From: Pedobacter panaciterrae
Lineage (GTDB): Bacteria; Bacteroidota; Bacteroidia; Sphingobacteriales; Sphingobacteriaceae
Assembly (NCBI RefSeq): GCF_013204795.1
Contig: NZ_JABMKW010000016.1
Location: 310,001-374,000 of the forward strand
Length of the DNA stretch: 64,000 bases
Reading direction: 5' to 3'
Positions 1 through 8,475 of the stretch are shown here, one piece after another; the first letter of the stretch is position 1; each line of letters starts with the position of its first letter. The position numbers and the translations under genes were made by a program. The notes beneath the pieces are model-generated. The model worked only from the letters and a program-made list of their open reading frames with translations, ran no database searches and had not been told where the DNA came from.

Positions 1-359
1 GAATGCATTTTATCCCCATAAGCAATGCTCACACCAGTGTATACCTGATGGTTTGTACCAGACAGTTTGGTTAGCATTTCAGTAGCATGAGTTACATCCT
101 CAGGTTTACCCAATATTTCATTATTATAGGCAACAATAGTATCTGCAGTAATCACTATGTTTTCATGGCTATCATCTGCAAAAGCTGCTGCCTTCTTTTC
201 GGCAATATAAACCGCAATTTCGGCCGGGAGCAAATCTTTCGGATAGCTTTCATCAACTTCCTTCAAAACTACTTTAAAATCAAGGTTCATCGATTTCATC
301 AATTCTTGTCTGCGTGGAGATTTTGAGGCGAGTATTATTGGAAGTGTCTGCTTATACAT
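1..359 (-). CDS. maf: Maf-family nucleotide pyrophosphatase, 3' end cut by window edge
   Basis: The first 119 codons of a Maf/YhdE-type nucleoside triphosphate pyrophosphatase, which hydrolyses dTTP, UTP or modified nucleotides and was historically called a septum formation inhibitor. The start is the ATG at 359. Visible hallmarks are the N-terminal ASKSPRR substrate-phosphate loop (residues 11-17) and the VITADTIV segment with the conserved Asp, followed by GKPEDVTHATEML. The family is about 190 residues, so roughly the last third lies outside the window. It is the last visible gene of a minus-strand series that includes kdsC and a DUF2520 gene, a combination often seen together in Bacteroidota. 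Confidence 0.93.
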   Translation of the reverse strand, partial: MYKQTLPIILASKSPRRQELMKSMNLDFKVVLKEVDESYPKDLLPAEIAVYIAEKKAAAFADDSHENIVITADTIVAYNNEILGKPEDVTHATEMLTKLSGTNHQVYTGVSIAYGDKMH

Positions 360-385
360 AATTAAAATTTGCTCAAAAATAACAA

Positions 386-404
386 AAGCGGCCATATGCC
401 GCTT
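386..404 (-). terminator. Rho-independent terminator after the Spy-like gene
   Basis: A perfect 7-bp stem (AAGCGGC at 386-392 with GCCGCTT at 398-404) has a 5-nt loop. Read on the minus strand it is followed by TTTTGTTATTTTT. It lies between the stop of the Spy-like gene and the start of maf, so maf probably has its own promoter. Confidence 0.75.
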
Positions 405-428
405 CTATTATTTTAAATGTTTTAATGA

Positions 429-830
429 TTATTGACCTCCGCCATTACCATCTTGTCTTTTTTTCATTGCTTCTTTTCTCTCTTCTTTCCAGGTAGTGTA
501 AGCTTTTTTCTGGTCGTCGTTTAACAAAGCATTAATTTTAGTATCGCTTTCCTCGTTAGATTTCACCATTGCAGCCCGCATTGCGTCTCTATCTCCTGCC
601 GCATCTTCACGCAATTTTTTCATCCCCTCGGCTTGTTTCAGGTAAATGGCGGAAACTTTGGTTTGCTGATCCGCCGTAAGATTAAGCTTTTTAGTCAACA
701 TTTCGGTATTTCTTTTTGCTCTCTCTTCAGGTGTTCCTCCTCTACGACCACCTTGACCCTGACCCTGTTGTGCTTGTGCAAATGTTATTACACTAAATAA
801 CAATCCGCAGATAATCAATAATTTTTTCAT
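429..830 (-). CDS. Spy/CpxP-like periplasmic protein (DUF4890-like)
   Basis: A 133-residue secreted protein with a signal peptide (MKKLLIICGLLFSVITFAQA, cut near residue 20), then a Gly/Gln/Arg-rich linker and a charged helical body. The segment LNLTADQQTKVSAIYLKQ (about 49-66) is the LTxxQ-type motif of Spy/CpxP-like and DUF4890 proteins, and a second, weaker copy is LNDDQKKAYTTWKEE (103-117). Spy in E. coli is a periplasmic chaperone; the same role here is inference. The gene stands alone, with a terminator just downstream and about 116 nt separating it from kdsC. Confidence 0.75.
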   Translation of the reverse strand: MKKLLIICGLLFSVITFAQAQQGQGQGGRRGGTPEERAKRNTEMLTKKLNLTADQQTKVSAIYLKQAEGMKKLREDAAGDRDAMRAAMVKSNEESDTKINALLNDDQKKAYTTWKEERKEAMKKRQDGNGGGQ

Positions 831-946
831 ACTCTTTTACAATTTTTAATAGTTATAAAGCTTTTAGCTTCGGTTTTGTAAGAGATTGGAGTATGAACAG
901 TGGAATAGGTTTAATCTAACAGAAGTAACATAATTGTTGCAGGCTG

Positions 947-1474
947 CTACTTTCCCGAATCGGCTGCAGAAGGGTTCTCATCGAACCATTTTTGCTGTAC
1001 TTTAAGCACCTTTTCAATAATATCCCGAACTGCAGTTTTACCTCCTGAATATGGAGAAATATATTCAGAAATTGCTTTTATTTCGGGTACAGCATCTGAA
1101 GGGCACGTTGGCAGCCCTACCAGTTGCATCACTTTAAGATCGGGAATATCATCCCCCATATACAATACTTCGTCGGCCGTAATGTTATGCTTAGCCAAAA
1201 GAGAATTAAATACATCTACTTTATCTGAAACACCAAGGAATACTTCCGCAATACCTAAACCTTCAAAACGTCTTTGCATTGCCAAACCCCGCCCTCCGGA
1301 GATGATACAAATAAGGTAACCCCTTTTCACGGCCAGCTGTAAAGCATAACCGTCTTTAATGTTAAATGTGCGCAGAAACTCCCCACTGTCTGATGCAATA
1401 ATATCACCATTTGTGAGCACACCATCCACATCAAAAATAAGGGTGGTAATGTTTTTAAGTTTCTGCAGGAACAT
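947..1474 (-). CDS. kdsC: 3-deoxy-D-manno-octulosonate 8-phosphate phosphatase (KdsC)
   Basis: A 175-residue HAD-superfamily phosphatase of the KdsC class, which removes phosphate from KDO 8-phosphate in lipopolysaccharide inner-core synthesis. HAD motif I is FDVDGVLTNG with the nucleophile Asp15 and general acid Asp17. The motif II region is IISGG (58-62), and motif IV is MGDDIPDL with Asp108 and Asp109. The protein has no large cap domain, as expected for C0 enzymes that work as tetramers. It begins 6 nt after iscX and is probably cotranscribed with fdx and iscX. It fits the usual length. Cytosolic. Confidence 0.93.
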   Translation of the reverse strand: MFLQKLKNITTLIFDVDGVLTNGDIIASDSGEFLRTFNIKDGYALQLAVKRGYLICIISGGRGLAMQRRFEGLGIAEVFLGVSDKVDVFNSLLAKHNITADEVLYMGDDIPDLKVMQLVGLPTCPSDAVPEIKAISEYISPYSGGKTAVRDIIEKVLKVQQKWFDENPSAADSGK

Positions 1475-1480
1475 ATCTTA

Positions 1481-1723
1481 CTAATCCTGGTTATCTCTCC
1501 ATTCGTAAACCCAGGCCGACTGGATTTGCTCCAAATGACCTTCACTGCTTTCTTCTCTGGTCCCTTTAAAATTAGGTAATTCCAATACCCATTCTATTAA
1601 CTCAGTGAATCTGATACGGTATATTTTGGCTTCATTAAAATCATCACCAAATTTCTCATATAACTCCTGGGCTATATCCTCATGGTCATTCCAGTATATT
1701 GGTAAAGCAAATTTATCTTGCAT
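1481..1723 (-). CDS. iscX: IscX-like Fe-S assembly accessory protein
   Basis: An 80-residue acidic protein that aligns by eye with IscX/YfhJ. Features are the N-terminal LPIYWNDHEDIAQEL, the central DFNEAKIYRIRFTELIEWVLELPNF and the C-terminal EGHLEQIQSAWVYEWRDN. IscX binds IscS and iron and tunes Fe-S cluster synthesis in bacteria with an ISC system. It is slightly longer than the usual 66 residues. It sits 26 nt downstream of a [2Fe-2S] ferredoxin, the same fdx-iscX order seen at the end of the E. coli isc operon, but no iscS, iscU or hscB is next to it. Confidence 0.9.
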   Translation of the reverse strand: MQDKFALPIYWNDHEDIAQELYEKFGDDFNEAKIYRIRFTELIEWVLELPNFKGTREESSEGHLEQIQSAWVYEWRDNQD

Positions 1724-1749
1724 GTCTTTGTATAATTTATTGATTTATA

Positions 1750-2082
1750 TTAGTGACCTAAAAATTCTGATTGATCAGGGATTGTTACTTCTATGTCTCC
1801 ATCTATAACAACACACTGGCAACCTAATCTTGAAGTAATTCTAGGACGAACAGCTCTGTCAATAAAATCTTCTTCTTTATCAGAAATTTCCTGGATATTA
1901 TCCATTCCCTTTAGTACGTAAACATGACATGTACTGCAGCCGCATACTCCGCCACAGTTATGCTGTAATTCTATTCCGTGATCTAAACAAGCATCAAGAA
2001 CCGATTCTCCACTTACAATAGGTAATTCAAGAGGTTCTTTTCCTTGTTCTTCAAAATTTATCTTTAATTTAAAAATACTCAT
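1750..2082 (-). CDS. fdx: [2Fe-2S] ferredoxin, adrenodoxin/ISC type
   Basis: A 110-residue ferredoxin of the ISC/adrenodoxin type, donating electrons in Fe-S cluster assembly. The cysteine pattern HNCGGVCGCSTC gives Cx5CxxC, and a fourth ligand is in SRLGCQC; two further cysteines (one inside the Cx5C stretch, one two residues after the fourth ligand) are extra. I start at the ATG at 2082 (MSIFKLK). A TTG four codons upstream falls inside a TATTTTTG promoter box and is therefore unlikely. Followed by iscX, it forms an fdx-iscX pair. An alternative is a general redox ferredoxin. Confidence 0.88.
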   Translation of the reverse strand: MSIFKLKINFEEQGKEPLELPIVSGESVLDACLDHGIELQHNCGGVCGCSTCHVYVLKGMDNIQEISDKEEDFIDRAVRPRITSRLGCQCVVIDGDIEVTIPDQSEFLGH

Positions 2083-2091
2083 AATTGTGTT

Positions 2092-2099
2092 CAAAAATA
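2092..2099 (-). promoter_or_regulatory. Candidate -7 promoter box of fdx
   Basis: Minus-strand TATTTTTG matches the Bacteroidota -7 consensus TAnnTTTG and ends 9 nt before the fdx ATG. It would start fdx-iscX-kdsC with a very short leader, independently of ccmF. Confidence 0.45.
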
Positions 2100-2122
2100 A
2101 GCACGAAAAACGGCATTTATAA

Positions 2123-2884
2123 CTATAAATGTGTTTTTTTAATGCTTTTACTTAAAGTTTGATAGATTTCTTTTAATTCAGGCATACCATTCAGTAAAAC
2201 CTGATGTTTAATCATAGTTTGCTCATCATCCCGAACGGCAGGTCCGGTTTGTACATTTATAGGCAGTTCAGTCTGTACTTTTAATGCAGTCTCCATTATT
2301 AATGGCTTAAGCATCTCAAAGTCGAGCTCAAAATGTTCCACTATCTTATCACTCAATGTGTAAAGATGGTTAACAAAATTACAGGCAAAAACTGCCGCCA
2401 AATGCAATATTTTCCTTTTCTCGCTATCCACTTCATAAACAGGCGAAGAAAGCATATCCGCGACACTTCTTAAGACCTCCAAAGTATGTACATTGCTTGC
2501 CTCAATACATAATGGAACGTTAGCAAAATCAATTGGCTTGGCTTTAGAAAAAGTTTGCAGAGGATATAAAACACCGTAATTTTTCAATGCCGACAAGGCA
2601 TCTATTGATGTAGCTCCCGAGGTATGAACTACCAATCCATTTATTTCTCTTAAGCTATCAGATACTGATGCAATGGCATCATCTTTCACCGCAACAATGT
2701 ATAAATCAGCCGAACGGTCAATTTCATCCAGATTTGAGATAGCTACAGAGTTTGTGTTCTTTGCCAGCTCAGAGGCGTTCGCCAAATCACGGCTCCATAT
2801 CTGAATCAGATCTACACCCTTTGCTTTTAGCGCATTAGCCAAATGCGTTGCCACATTACCAGAACCAATACAGACTACTTTCAT
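2123..2884 (-). CDS. Rossmann-like and DUF2520 domain dehydrogenase-like protein
   Basis: A 253-residue protein with an N-terminal Rossmann fold (MKVVCIGSGNVATHLANAL, a GxGxxA dinucleotide motif) resembling NADP-dependent pyrroline-5-carboxylate or F420-type reductases. A DUF2520 C-terminal helical domain begins at about residue 120 (YPLQTFSKAKPIDFANVPLCI). The substrate is unknown. The gene overlaps the ccmF stop by one base and is translationally linked to it. It lies in the same series as kdsC and maf, a neighbourhood that recurs in Bacteroidota and may hint at envelope precursor metabolism. That last point is inference. Confidence 0.8.
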   Translation of the reverse strand: MKVVCIGSGNVATHLANALKAKGVDLIQIWSRDLANASELAKNTNSVAISNLDEIDRSADLYIVAVKDDAIASVSDSLREINGLVVHTSGATSIDALSALKNYGVLYPLQTFSKAKPIDFANVPLCIEASNVHTLEVLRSVADMLSSPVYEVDSEKRKILHLAAVFACNFVNHLYTLSDKIVEHFELDFEMLKPLIMETALKVQTELPINVQTGPAVRDDEQTMIKHQVLLNGMPELKEIYQTLSKSIKKTHL

Positions 2885-5355
2885 TAAACAGCTTTAACTT
2901 CTTTTTGTCTCCTGAAAATGGATATTAAAAATCCTGCAACCATCACTATTGTACCAATCCAATATAAATTGATGTAAGGGAACTCAATAGATTTAAAAAC
3001 AACCCAGTCCTTCGCCTGCTGAGGTTTTTCAAAAACCTGCAATTCTACTTTGCCTTGATCAGGAATTACTTTTGTAAACCTAACCCTTAACCCTAAATCA
3101 TCAATATTACGGGCAAAGTCAAATACGTTATTTCCTTTAACCAAAAAGATAGGTTCAGTTTTATATATTTTACCATTAACGTCAACCTCAATTGGCATAC
3201 CTACAGCTAAATCCTTAGGACCAATTATTAAATCTTTTGCCTGCGGTTTTGGATTTAGTGCTTTAACAGTAAGTACCCCACTACTTGTATGTAAAGTATC
3301 ACCAACGCTAACTGTCACAATTCTAGGAGCCTTATAGTTTTCTTCTTCACTATGTCCTTCATGGTCTCCATGCTCCTTGTCTTCTTTCAAAGGAGCGCTG
3401 GTAACGTGAGTATAAATATCGTAGGTTAAGTAATGTTTAGTGTCAGGTGAAGCAATAAGCCCCATTTTCTCGTTCGACTGAATATGAGGATTTACTTCGA
3501 AATCTTCTTTTACTTTGCCAGTACTTTCATCATAAACTTTAAAGTTCAATTTGTAAAAAGTATTTGGAGCAACGGTAGTATCGCTGATATAGGTAACGGT
3601 GTACTTACCCATTTTCTTTGGCTCATTTTTGTAGAGAACAATGTTCTCTCCAGGTTTCTCAGCCTTCTCGAAATCTTTAACCGGAATAAAGTTAGATGCA
3701 TTTAAAGAGATTGGTTTGTTAGTAGCGGCAGCTACCAAAGCGCCAAGCAACAACAAAGCAAAACCAATGTGTGCAACGGCCGCACCTACCAATTTCCGCT
3801 TACCTCCAAAACCTTGTCCCAGAATCTTCGCGTTAGACATAACTGCAAAAACACAGCTAAAGGTTAAAAGTATATACATCAGGTTATGATATACATTGGT
3901 GATATAAACAAAACCAGCAGTAATTACAATTGAGAAAACCACAGTAGCCGCAAGACTGCTGTAGAATTTACGGATATCAGTTCTCTTGTACTTCATGAAC
4001 TGGGTGAATCCAGATATGACCGTTACTAAAATAGCAAACGGAGCCTGCCATTGGTTGTAGTACTTAATGGCATCTATAGGAGGTGCAAAGTTAGTTCCAA
4101 ATGCTGCGTTAAACACAGGTACAGAAGTAGAGAAAATTACCTGAATACAAGCTACAGTAATTACTAGTGCACCTATAAACATCCAGAATTCTCTTGAATA
4201 AGTTTCTTCGTCTTTATTGGTAATTGGCAACTCTTTCCATCTTACAATCAGTAAAATTACAGGTAAGGCCAAAAAGACAACATTGTATAATATAAGGTGC
4301 CCAAACATACCTAGATCTGTAAATGAGTGGACAGATGTTTCGCCCAAAATACCACTTCTGGTAAGAAATGAAGCATATAATACCAATACAAAGCTGAGGA
4401 AGATCAATACAATTGCAGTAAAGAATGCATGCCCTGTATTTTTAAAGGCAATCATTACGTGTACACCTGCTATGAGGGTTAACCAGGGAATAATAGAAGC
4501 ATTTTCTACAGGATCCCAGGCCCAGAAACCGCCAAAATTAAGTGCTTCATATGCCCAAAATGATCCCATAATGATACCCGTCCCCAAAATCATTACGGCA
4601 AACAATGCCCATGGCATTGCTGGTTTTACCCATTCTTTATATTTCTTTTGCCATAGCCCCGCAATTCCATAAGCAAATGGCACAACCATGCTGGCAAAGC
4701 CTAAAAACAAAGTCGGTGGGTGGATAACCATCCAATAATTTTGAAGTAGCGGATTTAATCCGCGTCCGTCGGTTATAAATTTAAGGTAGTTTTTAAAGTT
4801 TTCAGGATCAGCAAATACAACTGGCGCCATCTCCTTAAGGTTTAAAGCATCTCTTAAAAGGATGAAGGGAGAGCTACCTATTCTTTCGCCAAAGATTTCA
4901 ACACCTAATAACATTGAAGTTAAAAATGCTTGCGAGAACGCGACAATGGTCATTACGCCAGTTTCCCAGGTTCTGGCCTTCCACATTAATATTACGCCCA
5001 GTAATGATTGCCAAAACGCCCATAACCAGAAACTTCCCTCTTGCCCTTCCCAAAATGCTGACACAATATAATATACAGGCAGCTCTTTCGAAGAGTGTGA
5101 ATAAACGTAATAGTATTCGTTGTAATGATTTAATATTAGAAAAAAAAGTGTAGCTCCGATGCCTATTACACTAAACCAGTTTATTAGAAATGAGATGCGT
5201 CCGATGCGTTTCCATGATTGATCTGCAAGATCCTTATTTTGGGTAGCAAAAAAATAAGAGATGGCTGATAGTAACGACGCAGCGAATGCTAAAACAATAA
5301 AGAATTGCCCGACTTTACCCGGAAGGAGGTTCTCTCCAATAAATTGTATATCCAT
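2884..5355 (-). CDS. ccmF: Cytochrome c haem lyase component CcmF (CcsA superfamily)
   Basis: An 823-residue polytopic membrane protein that attaches haem to apocytochrome c. The tryptophan-rich WWD domain reads GSFWAYEALNFGGFWAWD (264-281) and continues PVENASIIPW. A conserved haem-ligand type His sits in MVIHPPTLFLG (His212). After about 15 membrane segments there is a large periplasmic domain (about 560-790) containing a His-rich stretch HGDHEGHSEEEN, then a last membrane helix. It follows ccmE by 5 nt. No ccmG, ccmH or ccmI lies nearby, so the partner proteins of the lyase complex are either elsewhere or absent. Confidence 0.93.
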   Translation of the reverse strand: MDIQFIGENLLPGKVGQFFIVLAFAASLLSAISYFFATQNKDLADQSWKRIGRISFLINWFSVIGIGATLFFLILNHYNEYYYVYSHSSKELPVYYIVSAFWEGQEGSFWLWAFWQSLLGVILMWKARTWETGVMTIVAFSQAFLTSMLLGVEIFGERIGSSPFILLRDALNLKEMAPVVFADPENFKNYLKFITDGRGLNPLLQNYWMVIHPPTLFLGFASMVVPFAYGIAGLWQKKYKEWVKPAMPWALFAVMILGTGIIMGSFWAYEALNFGGFWAWDPVENASIIPWLTLIAGVHVMIAFKNTGHAFFTAIVLIFLSFVLVLYASFLTRSGILGETSVHSFTDLGMFGHLILYNVVFLALPVILLIVRWKELPITNKDEETYSREFWMFIGALVITVACIQVIFSTSVPVFNAAFGTNFAPPIDAIKYYNQWQAPFAILVTVISGFTQFMKYKRTDIRKFYSSLAATVVFSIVITAGFVYITNVYHNLMYILLTFSCVFAVMSNAKILGQGFGGKRKLVGAAVAHIGFALLLLGALVAAATNKPISLNASNFIPVKDFEKAEKPGENIVLYKNEPKKMGKYTVTYISDTTVAPNTFYKLNFKVYDESTGKVKEDFEVNPHIQSNEKMGLIASPDTKHYLTYDIYTHVTSAPLKEDKEHGDHEGHSEEENYKAPRIVTVSVGDTLHTSSGVLTVKALNPKPQAKDLIIGPKDLAVGMPIEVDVNGKIYKTEPIFLVKGNNVFDFARNIDDLGLRVRFTKVIPDQGKVELQVFEKPQQAKDWVVFKSIEFPYINLYWIGTIVMVAGFLISIFRRQKEVKAV

Positions 5356-5360
5356 TAAGA

Positions 5361-5771
5361 TTAGTTGTATTTTTCCACTTTACCGTCCTTCTTGACTTCT
5401 ACAAGATCATTATTATATTTAGATGGACATTTCATGAGTATTTTAGAAGCGTAGAAGGTATCATCTTTCATCTTGCCGATTAATACCAGTTTTTCGGAGC
5501 GTTCAAAGTCTTGAGGTTTAGTGCCATTGTAAACAACTTTATTCACAATGCCTTTTTGATCCTTCATGTAAAAAGCAAAGTGGTTAGCATCTTTCTGAGC
5601 GTCGTAATATGTACCCTTTTCTTTTTCCCAGTATCCCATTACGTGAAATTCCTTAGGATCTTTTGCAGCTTCAGTAAATGTAGAATAGCTATTTGTATCA
5701 GCATTTAGACTAACTAAAAAACCTACACATATCGCTATAGTAATTAAACCAACAATTGCACTTTTTCTCAT
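5361..5771 (-). CDS. ccmE: Haem chaperone CcmE, CxxxY variant
   Basis: A 136-residue CcmE: an N-terminal membrane anchor (about 4-22) and a periplasmic OB-fold domain (MGYWEKEKGTYYD, FYMKDQKGIVNKVVYNGTKP, LVLIGKMKDDTFYASKILMKCPSKY). CcmE binds haem covalently and passes it to CcmF. In E. coli the haem-binding residue is His in HxxxY. Here the equivalent motif is Cys115-P-S-K-Tyr119, the CxxxY variant known from archaea and some sulfate reducers. The gene is directly upstream of ccmF with a 5-nt gap and has its own TATCTTTG promoter box. Confidence 0.92.
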   Translation of the reverse strand: MRKSAIVGLITIAICVGFLVSLNADTNSYSTFTEAAKDPKEFHVMGYWEKEKGTYYDAQKDANHFAFYMKDQKGIVNKVVYNGTKPQDFERSEKLVLIGKMKDDTFYASKILMKCPSKYNNDLVEVKKDGKVEKYN

Positions 5772-5799
5772 GGTCGTAATAAAAATAAATTGAACCCTA

Positions 5800-5807
5800 C
5801 AAAGATA
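5800..5807 (-). promoter_or_regulatory. Candidate -7 promoter box of ccmE
   Basis: Minus-strand TATCTTTG, a full match to TAnnTTTG, lies 28 nt upstream of the ccmE ATG. It would start a ccmE-ccmF-DUF2520 transcript. Confidence 0.5.
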
Positions 5808-5895
5808 AAAAATATAAGTACCTAAAGTCTTTTAGCTACATCCAATTCGGGATGATGACAGTTTATTGATAGTTCTCTGACAAAAAGCTCATTTT

Positions 5896-6555
5896 TTAGT
5901 CTTTATATTCAGATTTTATGAGGTAAGGCATAGTTTTTCTGAGTTTTAGCACTTTTGGGCGAGAAACATTTCTAATGTATGGATCCCAGCTACGTCTTCT
6001 ATAATAATCCTGATGTTCGGTTTCGGCTGGATAAATGACTTTAAATGGAATCACTTCAGTTACCACCGGCCTGTTGTAACCATTTATAGAATCAATTCTA
6101 CTAATTAGGTTGTGAATTATTATTTTCTCTGAAGGCGACCGATAAAAAGCGATCGAACGATAATCAGGGCCCAGATCAGGCCCTTGTCCATCCTCCTGGG
6201 TAGGATCGTGTGCATTGAAAAATGCTTCGGTTAGTCTTTCAAAGCTTATTACGTTGGGATCATAATAAACCTGTACCGCTTCCGCATATCCGGTAGTTTT
6301 AGACAATACCTCATTATAACCCGGATTTGGTTTAGTACCGCCCGAATAGCCACTTATAACCTTACTCACTCCCTTTAACTCCAGCATACATTCCTGCATT
6401 GCCCAGAAACAGCCACCAGCATAGGTTGCCACAGCTTCTCCCCTTTTTGCTGCTGTTATTACTGCAAATCCATTTTTAGTTTCCAGTTTTTGCGCCTCAT
6501 TACAAGCGCAAGATAAAGTAGTCAGAAGTATCCAAAATATTAGCTTAACTTTCAT
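5896..6555 (-). CDS. msrA: Peptide methionine-S-sulfoxide reductase MsrA, predicted lipoprotein
   Basis: A 219-residue MsrA that reduces methionine-S-sulfoxide. The catalytic Cys49 is in YAGGCFWAMQE. Other family signatures are GVSKVISGYSGG, GYAEAVQVYYDP, DPTQEDGQGPDLGPDYRS and AETEHQDYY. The N-terminus (MKVKLIFWILLTTLSCACNEA) is a lipoprotein-type signal with Cys16 or Cys18 available for lipidation, so the enzyme is predicted to be membrane-anchored in the periplasm. That matches a role in repairing exported proteins near the cytochrome c machinery. It is flanked by gdhA upstream and ccmE downstream. Confidence 0.92.
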   Translation of the reverse strand: MKVKLIFWILLTTLSCACNEAQKLETKNGFAVITAAKRGEAVATYAGGCFWAMQECMLELKGVSKVISGYSGGTKPNPGYNEVLSKTTGYAEAVQVYYDPNVISFERLTEAFFNAHDPTQEDGQGPDLGPDYRSIAFYRSPSEKIIIHNLISRIDSINGYNRPVVTEVIPFKVIYPAETEHQDYYRRRSWDPYIRNVSRPKVLKLRKTMPYLIKSEYKD

Positions 6556-6636
6556 AATCAGGCTTTATGTAATATACGCTGATAAACGCATTTTAATTTT
6601 AACATCTGTTTAATTAGCAAACTGATGACAAAAAAA

Positions 6637-6663
6637 ATCCGCATCACTATGTGTGATGCGGAT
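6637..6663 (-). terminator. Strong terminator after gdhA
   Basis: An 11-bp perfect stem (ATCCGCATCAC at 6637-6647 with GTGATGCGGAT at 6653-6663) has a 5-nt loop. On the minus strand it is followed by TTTTTTT. It lies just past the gdhA stop and separates gdhA from msrA. Confidence 0.88.
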
Positions 6664-6684
6664 TAAAATAGCTGTCTTTAAAAC

Positions 6685-8106
6685 CTACGGCCAGATACCA
6701 AGGTTCATATAAGAAACTGCGATCTTATCAATTGAACCCACAAAAGCAGCGGTCCTTAATGTTTGAACACCAGGTTTGGTAATTAAATTCTCTCTGATCT
6801 CATGGTAGGAATGAATCATTGTGTCCTCTAATCCTGAATTTACAAGCTCCATCTCAGAAGCTCCCTTAACAATCATTAAACGATTTTCAGCTGGGATCTT
6901 TTTACCAGTAAGATTTTCTAGGGTATTGATTAAGTTGGCATTAGAATTCTCTGCATAACGGTTTTCCATGCGTCCAAATGCTACGTGCGAGAGGTTTTTT
7001 AACCATTCAAAATAAGAAACAGTAACACCACCTGCATTACAATACATATCAGGTATGATGATCCCTCCCATTTCGGTAAATATTTCTTCAGCCTCAGGCG
7101 TAGTTGGCCCATTTGCACCTTCAGCAATAATTTTTGCTTTTATATTGCGAATGTTGTTTACAGTAATTTGGTTTTCTAAAGCGGCCGGAACTAAAATATC
7201 GCATGGTTGCTCTAATCCTTCCATTGAATTTTTGAAATCAGTAGCTCCAGGGAATCCCAATATCGATCCTGTATTTTTACGATGAGCAAAAACTTCATCA
7301 ATATTTAATCCATTTTCGTTGTAAATTGCCCCCTCATACTCGCAAAGACCAACAATTGTTGCTCCGAACTCTGAAAGGAATTTAGCTGAATGATAACCCA
7401 CGTTTCCTAAGCCCTGAACAATAACACGTTTATCGCCTAATCCTGCTTTAAATCCAATCTTTTGCATATCCTCGGCTACATTAACGCATTCCTTAACAGC
7501 GTAAGCAACACCACGTCCGGTAGCTTCTTTACGGCCGCGAATGCCATGTAAAGCAATTGGCTTTCCGGTAACACAACCTAAAGCATCAAGTTGCCCCGGA
7601 TTCATAGTCATATATGTATCTGCAATCCAGCTCATTTCACGTTCACCAGATCCATAATCAGGAGCCGGGACATCAATACCAGGACCAATAAAATTTTTCT
7701 TTATCAACTCAGTTGTGTAGCGGCGTGTTATAGTTTCTAGCTCGGCCACAGAGTAGTTCTTAGGATTAATACAAATACCACCTTTTGCCCCGCCAAAAGG
7801 AACATTTACAATAGCACACTTGTAAGTCATTAGGGCTGCTAAAGCCATTACCTCATCTTCATTTACCATCTCACTGTAACGGATACCACCCTTTGTTGGG
7901 CTCATGTGATGAGAGTGTTCTACTCGCCATGCATCAATAACTTCAAATCCATTTCCTCTTCTAATTGGGAACTGGAAACGATACACACTGTTACAGGCTT
8001 TAATTTGATTTAATAGTCCCTCGGGATGGGAAGTGAACTGCGCTGCACTGTCAAAATTTTTACACACGTCGGCAAAAAATTTTGTCTCATTTGCTGAATT
8101 AGCCAT
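6685..8106 (-). CDS. gdhA: Glutamate dehydrogenase (Glu/Leu/Phe/Val dehydrogenase family)
   Basis: A 473-residue glutamate dehydrogenase interconverting 2-oxoglutarate plus ammonia and glutamate. The catalytic segment [15 protein letters not shown] places the active-site Lys at 108, with substrate lysines Lys72 (SPTKGGIRY) and Lys96. The Rossmann domain has [13 protein letters not shown], and [12 protein letters not shown] is the late conserved motif. Coenzyme preference cannot be read safely. The gene stands between the CcmD-like gene and msrA but has a strong terminator after it and about 150 nt before it, so it is probably its own unit inside the ccm cluster. Confidence 0.93.
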   Translation of the reverse strand: MANSANETKFFADVCKNFDSAAQFTSHPEGLLNQIKACNSVYRFQFPIRRGNGFEVIDAWRVEHSHHMSPTKGGIRYSEMVNEDEVMALAALMTYKCAIVNVPFGGAKGGICINPKNYSVAELETITRRYTTELIKKNFIGPGIDVPAPDYGSGEREMSWIADTYMTMNPGQLDALGCVTGKPIALHGIRGRKEATGRGVAYAVKECVNVAEDMQKIGFKAGLGDKRVIVQGLGNVGYHSAKFLSEFGATIVGLCEYEGAIYNENGLNIDEVFAHRKNTGSILGFPGATDFKNSMEGLEQPCDILVPAALENQITVNNIRNIKAKIIAEGANGPTTPEAEEIFTEMGGIIIPDMYCNAGGVTVSYFEWLKNLSHVAFGRMENRYAENSNANLINTLENLTGKKIPAENRLMIVKGASEMELVNSGLEDTMIHSYHEIRENLITKPGVQTLRTAAFVGSIDKIAVSYMNLGIWP

Positions 8107-8255
8107 TATTTGTTTTTTATGAATTTTGAATAAGTTCTCAGTTATGAGTACAAAATTGCACTAAAAAAAACGATTATTACAAATGCGGAATTACTTAGTG
8201 TACGCCACACACTAGCCTTAAAAAGGTATAAAAACGACGATTAAACGATTTAAAA

Positions 8256-8474
8256 TTAGTTTTTGTCAGATGATTTCTTTTCTATTTTTTTTAATCTTTT
8301 ATCTAGAGAGAATAGATAAATCAATAAACCAACAAGAATTATGACAATGCAGATCACAACAACATATATCTTTCCATTGCTGCGTAAAGCATCAGCCATC
8401 TCCACATCATTAGATTGAGCAAATAATTGTACTGAACTTAATAGCAGCATTAAAGCAAATATGATCTTCTTCAT
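8256..8474 (-). CDS. CcmD-like small membrane protein
   Basis: A 72-residue protein with a cleavable-looking signal (MKKIIFALMLLLSSVQLFAQ), a short exported stretch, one membrane helix (about 36-55, YVVVICIVIILVGLLIYLFS) and a Lys-rich cytoplasmic tail. Its position one base after ccmC and its size fit the Bacteroidota CcmD-family protein, a partner of the CcmABC haem exporter. Sequence similarity to proteobacterial CcmD is too weak to see by eye, so the name rests mainly on position and architecture. Confidence 0.65.
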   Translation of the reverse strand: MKKIIFALMLLLSSVQLFAQSNDVEMADALRSNGKIYVVVICIVIILVGLLIYLFSLDKRLKKIEKKSSDKN

Positions 8475-8475
8475 C

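Noticed and set aside
2083..2094. Upstream TTG start for the ferredoxin
   Set aside because: The TTG is part of the TATTTTTG promoter box and would precede transcription.
4217..4672. 151-codon plus-strand frame inside ccmF
   Set aside because: Antisense shadow of a strongly conserved membrane protein; no motif of its own.
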